A DNA stretch of 64,000 bases, taken from the NCBI RefSeq assembly GCF_021272345.1, contig NZ_JAJSDQ010000002.1, forward strand, positions 1 to 64,000, read 5' to 3'. The notes under the pieces are model-generated. The model was not told the DNA's origin and made no database searches. It saw only the letters and a program-made list of their open reading frames with translations. The translations under genes were made by a program, and so were the position numbers. Position 1 is the stretch's first letter. Each line of letters opens with the position of its first letter. Shown here in pieces: positions 8,467 to 18,566 of this stretch. This DNA is from Ornithinimicrobium sediminis (GTDB lineage: Bacteria; Actinomycetota; Actinomycetes; Actinomycetales; Dermatophilaceae).

Positions 8467-9291
8467 TCAGGCCGGGGTGACGTGGCGCACGCGGATGCGG
8501 CCGCTCACCGTGCGGATCCGCAGCTCGACGTGGGCCTGGCCCTCGGCCGGCGCACCGAGCGACTCCAGCTCCTGCACCAGGCGGCCGGAGACCGTGTGCA
8601 GGTCGGTCCAGGTCGGGGTGCCGGCGCTCACCCCGACCGTGACGTCCCCGGAGGCGCTCCGGCAGGTGACGACGCCGCGGCCGACCTCGCCCACCTCGAC
8701 GTCACCGCTGCCGGAGGTCGAGGACACGTCCAGACCGACCCGGCCGACGGTGACGTCACCGGAGCCGGACTTGGTCGTCAGGCCGGCTCCGACGGTGCGC
8801 AGGCGCAGGTCACCCGATCCGGTGATCGCGTCGGCGGACCCCGAGACGTCCAGGGCCGACAGGTCGCCCGAGCCGGTCTTGGCGCGCAGGTCACCCGCGA
8901 CGTGCTGGGCCGACACGTCTCCGGAGCCGGTCATCACGTCGAGGTCGCCGGTGTCGCCCAGGCTCACGTCGCCGGAGCCGGACGCCAGGTGGCATCGGCC
9001 CAGGCGGCCGTGGGTGCGCAGCGACGCCGAGCCCATCCGGCTGGTGAGGCCGCTCCCCGTCGGCACGCTGACGCTGACGTGCACGGGCCGCGTCGTGGAG
9101 AACATCCGGAAGACGTCGCGCTCCTTGACGCTGATGCGGTCCCCGTTCTGCTCGACGACGACGTCCTCGGCGCGCGCGCCGGTGACCTCGACCTCGGTCC
9201 GGTCGGTGTCGGTGGCGGTGACCGTGACGGTGCCGGCGCCGATCTGCACGTGCAGGTCGACGACGGTGGGGGTGCTGAAGGCGTGGTCCAT
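8467..9291 (-). CDS. DUF4097-family beta-repeat protein
   Basis: 274 residues, almost all short beta strands. The central region carries at least six spaced copies of the turn SGSGD(V/L), in T/SGSGDVxxxxVxGDLxxx form, as in DUF4097 (putative adhesin-like) right-handed beta-solenoids. There is no signal peptide or membrane segment, so a cytoplasmic location is likely despite the adhesin label used for the family. ATG 9291 has GGGAGG seven bases upstream. The HicB-like gene lies 43 bases upstream on the same strand, so they may be co-transcribed. Function unknown. Confidence 0.83.
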   Translation of the reverse strand: MDHAFSTPTVVDLHVQIGAGTVTVTATDTDRTEVEVTGARAEDVVVEQNGDRISVKERDVFRMFSTTRPVHVSVSVPTGSGLTSRMGSASLRTHGRLGRCHLASGSGDVSLGDTGDLDVMTGSGDVSAQHVAGDLRAKTGSGDLSALDVSGSADAITGSGDLRLRTVGAGLTTKSGSGDVTVGRVGLDVSSTSGSGDVEVGEVGRGVVTCRSASGDVTVGVSAGTPTWTDLHTVSGRLVQELESLGAPAEGQAHVELRIRTVSGRIRVRHVTPA

Positions 9292-9334
9292 GAGGGCCTC
9301 CCGGGTGGTGTGGTGTCGTGGTGGTGTCGGAGGG

Positions 9335-9847
9335 TCAGGCCCAGCCCGTGACGTGCCGCCGGGGCACGCGGGGCTGGCTGGGGGAGGTGGGCGAAGTGGG
9401 GCCCAGGTCGGGCCTGCCCTGCAGCGTCGCGCTGCGCACGGCGGCGACCAGCCAGCTGTTCAGCGACTGTCCTGCGCGCGTCGCGGCGTCCTCCGCGCGC
9501 GCCTTGAGGTCCGGTGGGAGGCGAAGCGTGAGGCGCACGAGGTCTGCTGACGCCTGGTCCTGGTCGCCCTCCTGTGGCGTCACCCAGGGGGCCCGCTGGT
9601 GCGCGGGGTCGGTGGCGACGACGAGCTCGACGTCCCGACCTCGCATCCGCACCTCGACGCTGCCCTCGGGCAGCTCGGCGGAGATCTCGGCAGCGGCGTC
9701 CGAGAGAGCCTCCATGAGGGTCAGCCGCACCGCCGGGTCGAGGGCCATGAGCACGCGCTCGGCCGCCGCTGCCGCCTCGTCGCCGCCCAGTGCTGTCGCT
9801 GCAGCGACCTCGTGGCGCAGTCGCTCTGCGTAGGTGCTGATATCCAT
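9335..9847 (-). CDS. HicB-like / ribbon-helix-helix protein
   Basis: 170 residues. The segment VRLTLRLPPDLKARAEDAATRAGQSLNSWLVAAVRSA (about 112-148) is a clear ribbon-helix-helix DNA-binding motif of the HicB antitoxin type. The N-terminal half is helical and acidic. No HicA-type toxin lies beside it, so I do not call a toxin-antitoxin pair; it may regulate itself and the adjacent DUF4097 gene. The ATG at 9847 is six bases after CATAGT, favouring a leaderless mRNA, and rules out the longer in-frame extension upstream. Confidence 0.75.
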   Translation of the reverse strand: MDISTYAERLRHEVAAATALGGDEAAAAAERVLMALDPAVRLTLMEALSDAAAEISAELPEGSVEVRMRGRDVELVVATDPAHQRAPWVTPQEGDQDQASADLVRLTLRLPPDLKARAEDAATRAGQSLNSWLVAAVRSATLQGRPDLGPTSPTSPSQPRVPRRHVTGWA

Positions 9848-9853
9848 GACGTC

Positions 9854-9859
9854 ACTATG
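9854..9859 (-). promoter_or_regulatory. -10 element CATAGT of the HicB-like gene
   Basis: Minus-strand CATAGT is six bases from the ATG. It lies back to back with the fhs promoter region. Confidence 0.45.
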
Positions 9860-9930
9860 ACGGCACCATGATGTCATGGCAAGCCTCACGGCTGACGCGA
9901 GCCTGCGGATGCGGCGCGGCGGTCAGACGA

Positions 9931-9936
9931 CATACT
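9931..9936 (+). promoter_or_regulatory. -10 element CATACT of fhs
   Basis: CATACT is followed by six bases and GTG 9943, the leaderless arrangement repeated across this window. Confidence 0.45.
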
Positions 9937-9942
9937 GCGAGG

Positions 9943-11634
9943 GTGCTGACCGATCTGGAGATTGCCCGCAACGCCACCCTTCGGCCCATCGCCGACGTCG
10001 CCCGCTCGATGGGACTGCCCGACGAGCTCGTCGAGCCCTACGGCCGACATGTGATGAAGATCGACCTCGCCGCCATCGCGGCGCTGGCCGACCGCCCCCG
10101 CGCCAAGTACGTCGTGGTCAGCGCCATCAGCCCCACCCCGCTGGGCGAGGGCAAGACCACGACCGCGGTCGGGCTCGCCCAGGGGTTCAAGCACATCGGC
10201 AAGCAGGCCGTGCTGGCCCTGCGGCAGCCCTCGATGGGCCCGACCTTCGGCATCAAGGGCGGTGCCGCCGGTGGCGGCTACAGCCAGGTCGTCCCGATGG
10301 AGACCCTCAACCTGCACCTCACGGGCGACTTCCACGCCGTCACGTCCGCGCACAACATGCTGGCGGCGCTGGTCGACAACCACCTGCACCACGGCAACGC
10401 CCTCGACATCGACGTGCGCTCCATCACCTGGCCCCGCGTGCTCGACGTCAACGACCGCGCCCTGCGCAACGTCGTGGTCGGGCTGGGCGGGCGGGCAGAC
10501 GGGGTGACGAGGCAGTCGGGCTTCGACATCACGGCCGCCTCGGAGGTCATGGCCCTGCTGGGCCTGACCACCGACCTCGCCGACCTGAGGGCTCGGCTCG
10601 GTCGGATCGTCATCGGGTGGACCCACGGAGGTGAGCCGGTCACCGCCGAGCAGCTCGAGGCCGCCGGGTCCATGGCGGTCATGCTGCGCGAGGCGGTCAA
10701 GCCCAACCTCCTGCAGACGCTGGAGGGCACCCCGGCCCTGGTGCACGCCGGCCCGTTCGGCAACATCGCGACCGGCAACTCCTCCGTGGTGGCCGACCTC
10801 ATCGGGCTGCGCTGCGGTGACTACGTCGTCACCGAGGCCGGCTTCGGCGCAGACATGGGCGCCGAGCGCTTCTTCAACATCAAGTGCCGGGTGTCCGGCG
10901 AGGCCCCGGACGCCGCCGTGCTCGTCGCGACCACCCGGGCCCTGAAGATGCACTCCGGCCGGTTCACGATCCAGGCCGGCAAGCCCCTGCCCGCGGACCT
11001 GCTGGCCGAGAACCCGGCGGACGTCGAGGCCGGCGCCGCCAACCTGGTCAAGCAGATCGAGAACCTCCGGCTGCACGGCGTCTCCCCGGTCGTGGCGATC
11101 AACGCCTTCCCGACCGACCACGCCTCCGAGCACGAGGCGGTGCGCCGGATCGCCGAGGGGGTGGGTGCGCGGGTCGCGATCTCGACCCACTTCGCAGACG
11201 GTGGGGCCGGCGCCGTCGAGCTGGCCGAGGCTGTGCGCGAGGCCGCCGAGGAGCCCAGCACCTTCGCCCCGCTGTACCCCTTGACGATGCCCCTGCGGGA
11301 GAAGATCGAGACGATCGCAACCCGCGTCTACGGTGCGGACGGGGTCGACCTGTCGCCCCAGGCGGCCAGGCAGCTCGACACCTACGAGCGGGCCGGCTTC
11401 GGCGACCTGGCGGTCTGCATCGCCAAGACGCCCGCGTCCATCTCCAGCGACCCGGCGCTGCTGGGCGCCCCGACCGGCTGGCGGATGCCGGTGCGCGAGG
11501 TCCGCGCGTCGGTGGGAGCCGGCTTCGTCTACCCGATCGCGGGCACGGTGCGCACCATGCCCGGCCTGAGCCTGCACCCGGCGGCGCACCGGATCGACCT
11601 GGACGAGGACGGCCAGGTCGTGGGCCTGTCCTGA
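9943..11634 (+). CDS. fhs: Formate-tetrahydrofolate ligase
   Basis: 563 residues, full length for the family. It makes 10-formyl-tetrahydrofolate from formate, ATP and tetrahydrofolate in one-carbon metabolism. The P-loop PLGEGKTTT (Gly68-Lys71-Thr72) is followed by RQPSMGPTFGIKGGAAGGGYSQV, a family hallmark, and TGDFHAV. GTG 9943 begins VLTDLEIARN, the expected N-terminus; the frame is open further upstream, but that stretch does not look like the family and the CATACT element sits six bases before the GTG. Transcription ends at a strong bidirectional hairpin. Confidence 0.96.
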   Translation: MLTDLEIARNATLRPIADVARSMGLPDELVEPYGRHVMKIDLAAIAALADRPRAKYVVVSAISPTPLGEGKTTTAVGLAQGFKHIGKQAVLALRQPSMGPTFGIKGGAAGGGYSQVVPMETLNLHLTGDFHAVTSAHNMLAALVDNHLHHGNALDIDVRSITWPRVLDVNDRALRNVVVGLGGRADGVTRQSGFDITAASEVMALLGLTTDLADLRARLGRIVIGWTHGGEPVTAEQLEAAGSMAVMLREAVKPNLLQTLEGTPALVHAGPFGNIATGNSSVVADLIGLRCGDYVVTEAGFGADMGAERFFNIKCRVSGEAPDAAVLVATTRALKMHSGRFTIQAGKPLPADLLAENPADVEAGAANLVKQIENLRLHGVSPVVAINAFPTDHASEHEAVRRIAEGVGARVAISTHFADGGAGAVELAEAVREAAEEPSTFAPLYPLTMPLREKIETIATRVYGADGVDLSPQAARQLDTYERAGFGDLAVCIAKTPASISSDPALLGAPTGWRMPVREVRASVGAGFVYPIAGTVRTMPGLSLHPAAHRIDLDEDGQVVGLS

Positions 11635-11635
11635 G

Positions 11636-11683
11636 ACAGCGGTATGCCGTGTCCCTCCGACGAGGGACACGGCATACCGCTGT
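11636..11683. terminator. Bidirectional terminator, perfect 22-bp stem
   Basis: Bases 11636-11657 and 11662-11683 are exact reverse complements with a four-base loop (CGAC). It lies between the convergent fhs and symporter stop codons. No T-tract follows on either side, as is common in high-GC actinobacteria. Confidence 0.85.
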
Positions 11684-11685
11684 GG

Positions 11686-13335
11686 TCAGGCGAACCAGAC
11701 GACGAGGCCGACGGTGGCGGCCAGCATGATGCCGGTGAGCACGCGGTAGTTGGCCCACACCGGCGTGCCGCGCAGGGTGTCCGTCTCCTCCTTCCAGTAC
11801 TTGCGCTTCCAGGTGAGCTCGTCCGTCTTCTCCAGGTCGGGGGTCTTGCCGACGATGCTGATGACGGTGAGCATGATCAGCGCGGTGGCGAAGCCGATGC
11901 CGGAGGCGTAGAGGAACTGCAGCTCGATGACCTCGTTGACCTCGATGAAGATGAACGCGATGACGCCGAGCGGCTGCAGGATGACGAGGGTCAGGAAGGC
12001 TGCCGTCGCGTTGACCCGCTTCCAGCCGATGCCCATGAGGAACACGGCGACGACCGGCGGCACCAGGTAGGACAGCACCGACTGCAGGTAGTTGTACAGC
12101 GTGTCGAACTGGGCGATGAAGGGCGCCCAGATGATGGCGACGACCAGCGCCACCACGGTGGCGATGCGACCGATGAGCACCAGGCTGCGGTCGGTGGTCT
12201 CCGGCTTGAAGGTCTTGACGAAGTCCATCGTGACGATGGTCGAGGCCGAGTTGAGGATGGAGTCGACCGTCGAGGTGATGGCCGCGATGACGGCGGCGAC
12301 GATGAGACCGGACAGGCCCGCCGGCAGCAGGTCGAAGACCAGGGTGGGGAAGACCGTGTCGGGGTTGTCCAGGTCGTAGAGCGTGAGCGCCATGACGCCG
12401 GGCAGGATGAACAGGAAGAGGAACGTCAGCTTGATGAAGCCGGCCATCAGCGCGCCCCAGCGGCCGTGGTCGAGGCTGCGCGCTCCGAGGGTGCGCTGCA
12501 CGACGAGCTGGTTGGTGGTCCAGTAGTAGAGCCCGATGATGAGCACGCCGGTGATGAGGCCGGGCCACGGCAGGTCGGGGTTGTCGGCCGGCAGGATCAG
12601 GCTCATCTTGTCGTCGCCGGCGGTCTCGTAGACCGCATCCCACGACGGGATGGCCCGCCAGGTGGCGATGAAGACGATGAGGCCACCGAGGATCGTGACG
12701 GTCGCCTGGATGCTGTCGGAGATCATGACGGCGCCCAGACCACCGACGACGGTGTAGATCGCGGCGAGGATCGCCAGGGCCGCGACGGCGACCCAGATCG
12801 GCACCTCGGGGTAGAGGGTCTGGACGACGATGGCACCGGCGAAGAGCGCGGCCGCCATGTCGATGAACATGTTGGCGAAGAGGTTGAACCCGGCGAAGGC
12901 CATCCGGGACCGACGGTCGAAGCGCTTCTCCAGGAACTCCGGCAGGGTGAAGACCCCGGAGCGCAGGTAGAAGGGAAGGATGAAGAAGATGAAGACCGCC
13001 AGGATGACGGTCGTCATCCACTCGTAGGCGAAGATCGAGATGCCCTGGTTGTAGGCGCCGCCGGCGAGTCCGACGAAGGTCGCGCCCGACATGTTGGTCG
13101 CCACCAGCGAGAGACCCACGAAGGGCCAGATGAAGTTCCGGCCGCCGAGGAAGTAGCTCTCGGTCTCGCTGGACTCCTTGGTCGACTTCTTCTTCGCGCG
13201 GGCGCCCAGCCACAGCGGGATGATCCGGCTGGCGACGAGGTAGACGATGATGACCGTGAGGTCGAGGGGGCCCACCGTGAAGTCGGGGGTCGTGGTCTCC
13301 TGCATGGGGATCTGCACCTGGGCGGGGAGCTGCAT
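11686..13335 (-). CDS. Sodium:solute symporter (SSS family)
   Basis: 549 residues with about 13-14 hydrophobic segments. The SSS signature is present: SYFLGGRNFIWPFVGLSLVATNMSGATFVGLAG at the N-terminus, FTLPEFLEKRFDRR, and ITSTVDSILNSASTIVTMDF, which carries Ser/Thr residues of the Na2 site. It couples solute entry to the sodium gradient. The solute cannot be read from sequence; the layout is of the SGLT/sugar type. The ATG overlaps the UspA stop by one base (TGATG), so the two are an operon. Confidence 0.9.
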   Translation of the reverse strand: MQLPAQVQIPMQETTTPDFTVGPLDLTVIIVYLVASRIIPLWLGARAKKKSTKESSETESYFLGGRNFIWPFVGLSLVATNMSGATFVGLAGGAYNQGISIFAYEWMTTVILAVFIFFILPFYLRSGVFTLPEFLEKRFDRRSRMAFAGFNLFANMFIDMAAALFAGAIVVQTLYPEVPIWVAVAALAILAAIYTVVGGLGAVMISDSIQATVTILGGLIVFIATWRAIPSWDAVYETAGDDKMSLILPADNPDLPWPGLITGVLIIGLYYWTTNQLVVQRTLGARSLDHGRWGALMAGFIKLTFLFLFILPGVMALTLYDLDNPDTVFPTLVFDLLPAGLSGLIVAAVIAAITSTVDSILNSASTIVTMDFVKTFKPETTDRSLVLIGRIATVVALVVAIIWAPFIAQFDTLYNYLQSVLSYLVPPVVAVFLMGIGWKRVNATAAFLTLVILQPLGVIAFIFIEVNEVIELQFLYASGIGFATALIMLTVISIVGKTPDLEKTDELTWKRKYWKEETDTLRGTPVWANYRVLTGIMLAATVGLVVWFA

Positions 13336-13775
13336 CAGCGGTCCTTCCTCACGACGAGCACCGGGCAGGGAGCATGGCGGACGACGCCTTCGGCGTCACT
13401 GCCGAGCAGTACGCGCTTGAAGGCGTTGAGGCCACGGCTTCCGAGGATGATCAGGTCGGCCTCGACCTCGTCGCGCAGCCGCAGGATCTCGTCGGTGGCC
13501 CGCCCCATCCGCAGGTAGGTCGCGGTGGGGGTGATCCCCGCCGCCTCGAACTTCGCCACCTGGGCGTCGAGCACGACCTGGCCCTCGGCGCGCAGCCGGG
13601 CCTGTTGGGTGGGGTTCATCGCGTCCGGGTTGGTCCACGGCGAGACCAGGCCGACATGGACGACATGGACCTCCGCCTGGGTGTGCCCGAGCAGGTCCAC
13701 GGTGTGGTGCAGCGCCATGTCGGACTCTGCCGACCCATCGGCGGCGAAAAGGATGCGGTGCGGGAACTGGGTCAT
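13335..13775 (-). CDS. Universal stress protein (UspA family)
   Basis: 146 residues. The fold motifs are RILFAADGSAESD at the N-terminus and the nucleotide-binding Gly-rich stretch GSRGLNAFKRVLLGSDAEGVVRHAPCPVLVV near the end, matching the ATP-binding G-2x-G-9x-G(S/T) pattern. ATG 13775 is preceded by GAGGAGGG. It is translated ahead of, and coupled to, the sodium symporter, an arrangement that suggests regulation of transport by energy state; this is inference. Confidence 0.92.
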   Translation of the reverse strand: MTQFPHRILFAADGSAESDMALHHTVDLLGHTQAEVHVVHVGLVSPWTNPDAMNPTQQARLRAEGQVVLDAQVAKFEAAGITPTATYLRMGRATDEILRLRDEVEADLIILGSRGLNAFKRVLLGSDAEGVVRHAPCPVLVVRKDR

Positions 13776-13928
13776 GGGGCCCTCCTCGGGTCGACGGTGA
13801 CCGGCCACCGCGAAAGTAGGCGCAACCTGGGAGGACCGCGACCGGAAACCCTTCCGTTTCCGTCTCGGGGGTGTCCGGGTCGACCGTCGTCGAGCGGGTG
13901 GCGGTACCCGCGAGGTGCCGGCAGCGCA

Positions 13929-13934
13929 TAGGGT
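13929..13934 (+). promoter_or_regulatory. -10 element TAGGGT of the MBL-fold gene
   Basis: TAGGGT is followed by seven bases and ATG 13942, consistent with a leaderless transcript. Confidence 0.4.
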
Positions 13935-13941
13935 CAGGGGC

Positions 13942-14781
13942 ATGGCCGAGGTGACGTGGCAGGAGATCGCCCCTGGGGTCTTCGTCCGTCGGCACGTCGA
14001 GCTCGAGCTCAACTGCGGGCTGGTCGTGGGCGAGGGCCGGGCCCTCGTCGTCGACACCCGGGGCACCGAGGAGCGCGGTGAGGAGCTGCTGGCCGCCGTG
14101 CGGGAGGTGACCACGCTCGAGCCGGTCGTGGTCAACACCCACGCCCACTACGACCACTGCTTCGGCAACGCCGCGTTCCGTGACTCGCAGATCTATGCCC
14201 ACACCCGGGCCGCCGACGACCTGCGCGCCACCGCCGAGCACCAGCGGGAGCAGGTGGTGGCCCACTTCCACGCCACCGAGCGCCCCCACCTGGCGGCGCA
14301 GCTGCTGGCCACGCAGATCGTCGTGCCCCACTACCTCGTCGAGGAGGACACGCAGATCGACCTCGGGGGGCGCAGCGTGCACCTGCTCTACGGGGGGCCC
14401 GCGCACACCGACCACGACCTGGCCGTGGCGGTGCCCGATGCCGGCGTGGTCTTCTGGGGCGACGTCATCGAGCAGGGCGCCGACCCGGCGATGGAGGACT
14501 CGTTCCCGCTGGCGTGGGCCGCGACGCTGCACGCCCTGCTCGCACGTCCGCAGGTCAAGGACGCGCCGATCGCCGTGCCCGGGCACGGGGACGTCGTGGA
14601 CCGCGACTTCGTCGTCGAGCAGGCCGGTCGTCTGGGGATGCTGGCCGACACCCTCGCCGAGGCTGTCGCCGGCCGGGTGCGGGACGTCGACCAGCTCGTC
14701 TCCACCTGCCGGGGCCTGGGGCTGCAGGACGCCACGCTGCGCCATGCCGCCATGCGGGTGCTGGAGACGACCGACCGCTGA
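13942..14781 (+). CDS. MBL-fold metallohydrolase
   Basis: 279 residues. The zinc motif HAHYDH is at 67-72, the third histidine lies in GPAHTDHDL, Asp in FWGDVIEQG, and the last histidine in VPGHGDVV, giving a complete two-metal site. It resembles quinoprotein relay-system / hydroxyacylglutathione hydrolase-like relatives but has no extra domain. Substrate unknown. It is transcribed divergently from the universal stress gene. Confidence 0.87.
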   Translation: MAEVTWQEIAPGVFVRRHVELELNCGLVVGEGRALVVDTRGTEERGEELLAAVREVTTLEPVVVNTHAHYDHCFGNAAFRDSQIYAHTRAADDLRATAEHQREQVVAHFHATERPHLAAQLLATQIVVPHYLVEEDTQIDLGGRSVHLLYGGPAHTDHDLAVAVPDAGVVFWGDVIEQGADPAMEDSFPLAWAATLHALLARPQVKDAPIAVPGHGDVVDRDFVVEQAGRLGMLADTLAEAVAGRVRDVDQLVSTCRGLGLQDATLRHAAMRVLETTDR

Positions 14782-14844
14782 GCGGCGCGCTGCATACGCC
14801 GTGCGCGGCAGCACGTATGCCGGGGCACCTGCCGTGCGCCCGTA

Positions 14845-14871
14845 TTTGCACTCGGGGGGGTCGAGTGCTAA
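14845..14871 (+). promoter_or_regulatory. CIRCE operator 1 (HrcA site)
   Basis: TTTGCACTC, nine bases, GAGTGCTAA. This matches the CIRCE consensus TTAGCACTC-N9-GAGTGCTAA with one mismatch in the left arm. It lies 166 bases upstream of groEL and is the known binding site type of the heat-shock repressor HrcA. Confidence 0.9.
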
Positions 14872-14879
14872 TCATGGTT

Positions 14880-14906
14880 CTAGCACTCTCACCATGAGAG
14901 TGACAG
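14880..14906 (+). promoter_or_regulatory. CIRCE operator 2, degenerate
   Basis: CTAGCACTC, nine bases, GAGTGACAG. The left arm has one mismatch to the consensus; the right arm keeps GAGTG only. It sits eight bases after operator 1, so the two could bind HrcA dimers side by side. Confidence 0.75.
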
Positions 14907-14931
14907 AAGTGCACTCGACCGATCCTGTTGA

Positions 14932-16659
<1,728 letters not shown>

Positions 16660-16702
16660 GCAGGTCCTGACCCACTTCCGCGTTCCTCGCGGACAGCACG
16701 GC

Positions 16703-16730
16703 GGGGCGGCCTCCCACGGGAGGCCGCCCC
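16703..16730. terminator. Terminator hairpin after groEL
   Basis: A GC-rich 13-bp inverted repeat (GGGGCGGCCTCCC with its complement) around a two-base centre, followed by GTTGTC. It separates the convergent groEL and WXG100 genes. Confidence 0.85.
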
Positions 16731-16748
16731 GTTGTCATGCCCGGTCGC

Positions 16749-17045
16749 TCACTGCGGCATGAACCGTGCCCGGTTGGCCTGCTCCACGAGGTCGTAGTCG
16801 TCGCCGGCCGTCTTCAGGGTCACCGAGATCTGCTGCAGGGACTGGCGGACCCGCTCCTGGGTGGCGCTCCAGTCCTGGGTCACCGCGGCGAAGCTGCCGG
16901 CCGCCGACCCACGCCAGCAGTCCTGCAGGGCGGTGAGCGTGCCCATCATGGCGCGCACCTCGCTCTCGATCGACGCGGCGATGCGCTGGATGTCGCCGGA
17001 CGCCGCGGCGATGCGCGCGGTGTCGACGCTGAAGGTGGTGCTCAT
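16749..17045 (-). CDS. WXG100-family protein
   Basis: 98 residues, the normal size of ESAT-6/CFP-10-like proteins. Two helices flank Trp44-Arg45-Gly46 (WxG), with Asp/Tyr residues near the C-terminus. ATG 17045 has GGGAGGAC upstream. Such proteins leave the cell as dimers through ESX/type VII systems, but no ESX gene or partner is next to it, so it is an orphan here. Confidence 0.87.
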   Translation of the reverse strand: MSTTFSVDTARIAAASGDIQRIAASIESEVRAMMGTLTALQDCWRGSAAGSFAAVTQDWSATQERVRQSLQQISVTLKTAGDDYDLVEQANRARFMPQ

Positions 17046-17166
17046 GTGTCCTCCCGGGGTCGTGGTGGGTGGGGTGACCGGACGGCACCCCCGCTGCCGA
17101 GACCGTAGGCCGGGTGTCCTGGCTGTCGCAGGAGTTCTCCACAGGCTCACCGACGACACCCACCTC

Positions 17167-17172
17167 TATGCT
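17167..17172 (+). promoter_or_regulatory. -10 element TATGCT of the DUF4031-Nudix gene
   Basis: TATGCT is followed by seven bases and GTG 17180. The ATG inside this element (17168) would otherwise look like the start codon. Confidence 0.4.
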
Positions 17173-17179
17173 GACCGGC

Positions 17180-17956
17180 GTGGCCATCTGGATCGACCCG
17201 CCGGCGTGGCCGGCGCACGGACGCCTGTGGTCGCACGTCATCAGCGACACGTCCTACGAGGAGCTGCACGAGTTCGCGGCCCGGGCCGGCATCCCGGTGC
17301 GCTCCTTCGAAGGTGACCACTACGACATCCCCGAGGAACGGCATACCGACGCCGTGCTGGCGGGCGCCGTGCCCACCACCCAGTCCGACCTCGCGCGCCG
17401 GCTGCGCGACAGCGGCCTGCGGTTCCGCAAGCGCAGGGGTGAGCGGCCGCTCGGGCGCTACCCCCAGGGTCTGCCGGCGGTGCCGGGACCGCACGTGCTG
17501 GACGTCGTCGCCTCCCCGCTGGAACCCCCGGCCTCCTCAGGGGCCGCCGTGGTCCTGGTCACCGACGGCGTGCACCTGCTGCTCGTGCGCGACGTCTCCC
17601 GCCCCGGCTGGGCCCCGCCGGGCGGCAAGCGGGAGCACGGCGAGTCGGTGCGCGAGTCTGCGGTGCGCGAGATCTTCGAGGAGACCGGTCTGCGGCTCAC
17701 CGCCGACACCCTGCGGCCGGTGGGCTACGAGCGCATCACCATCCCCGTCGGCCACGAGGTCCACCCGTGGGACGCGGGGGACAACCACATCGCCGTCTTC
17801 TCGGCCTCGATCCCCCTGCTGCGTCCTCCGGTGGCGCCCCGCGCCGACGACGTCACCGAGGCGCGGTGGGCGACGCCCACCGAGGCGCGCGGGCTGAGCG
17901 GGCAGCAGCACTGGTGGCTGCTGGTCGACCACTTCCTGGTGGGCCAGGGGCTCTGA
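17180..17956 (+). CDS. DUF4031-Nudix hydrolase fusion
   Basis: 258 residues. Residues 1-90 match DUF4031 (WIDPPAWPAHGRLWSHVISD...). Residues about 118-250 form a Nudix domain with the full Nudix box at 149-171: Gly149, Glu155, Arg163-Glu164, Glu167-Glu168 and Gly170. The Nudix half should hydrolyse a nucleoside-diphosphate-linked substrate using Mg2+; which one cannot be told. I chose GTG 17180 because DUF4031 starts directly there and a -10 element lies seven bases upstream. An ATG four codons earlier is the alternative. Confidence 0.85.
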   Translation: MAIWIDPPAWPAHGRLWSHVISDTSYEELHEFAARAGIPVRSFEGDHYDIPEERHTDAVLAGAVPTTQSDLARRLRDSGLRFRKRRGERPLGRYPQGLPAVPGPHVLDVVASPLEPPASSGAAVVLVTDGVHLLLVRDVSRPGWAPPGGKREHGESVRESAVREIFEETGLRLTADTLRPVGYERITIPVGHEVHPWDAGDNHIAVFSASIPLLRPPVAPRADDVTEARWATPTEARGLSGQQHWWLLVDHFLVGQGL

Positions 17957-17960
17957 CGGC

Positions 17961-18566
17961 TCAGGCCGTCTCCCACTCCATCGACACGGTGGCCGTGACC
18001 TCGGCGAGCTCGGGGTCGACGGTCTCGGCCGCCACGGCACGCATGGAGGCGGCCCGCAGCGGCCCCACCACCGGCTCCGCGTCACCGACCCGCACCAGCT
18101 CGCCCAGGGTCAGCCCGCAGGCGCGCGCGTAGTCCTCCGCCGTGGCCCGGGCGGCCGCCACGGCAGCCTCCCGTGCCCGCGCGTGGGCGGGGTTGTCCTG
18201 CGAGATGCGCCAGTCCGGTCCGGTCGCCCCCACGTGCTCGAGGGCGGCCACCGCCTCGAGCACCCGGAAGGCCTGGGTCACGTCCCGCACGGTGCACTCG
18301 GTCGTCATCGCCCCCTGCCAGCCGAGGAGCGTCTCGGTGCCGTCGTCCCAGCGGCTGCGTCGCTGCACCGTCGTGCTCTGGTTGCCACGGTCGGCCCGGT
18401 CGGTGCCGAGGTCGTCCAGGGTCCGCTGCACGGCCGACGCGTAGCGTCCCACCGTCTCCAGCGCCTCCGCCGGGGTGGCTGCCTCGGCCTGCGCACGGAA
18501 GTGCAGCGTGGCGTAGTCGGGCACCGCGCGCGCGGCGCCCGTGCCTGTGACGTGGATGCGGGTCAT
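17961..18566 (-). CDS. SIMPL-domain (DUF541) protein
   Basis: 201 residues. The start MTRIHVTGTGAARAVPDYATLHFRAQAEA and the later AREAAVAAARATAEDYARACGLTLGELVRV segment match the SIMPL/DUF541 (COG2968) pattern. No signal peptide is present, unlike many family members, so it appears cytoplasmic. Role unknown. ATG 18566 overlaps the upstream HD-type gene (ATGA), the third gene of a three-gene operon. Confidence 0.85.
   Translation of the reverse strand: MTRIHVTGTGAARAVPDYATLHFRAQAEAATPAEALETVGRYASAVQRTLDDLGTDRADRGNQSTTVQRRSRWDDGTETLLGWQGAMTTECTVRDVTQAFRVLEAVAALEHVGATGPDWRISQDNPAHARAREAAVAAARATAEDYARACGLTLGELVRVGDAEPVVGPLRAASMRAVAAETVDPELAEVTATVSMEWETA

Noticed and set aside
9335..9847. HicAB toxin-antitoxin pair
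   Set aside because: Only a HicB/RHH-like protein is present; no small HicA-like RNA-binding protein flanks it.
17168..17170. ATG as start of the DUF4031-Nudix gene
   Set aside because: It lies inside TATGCT, which is better read as the -10 element; GTG 17180 directly starts the DUF4031 domain.
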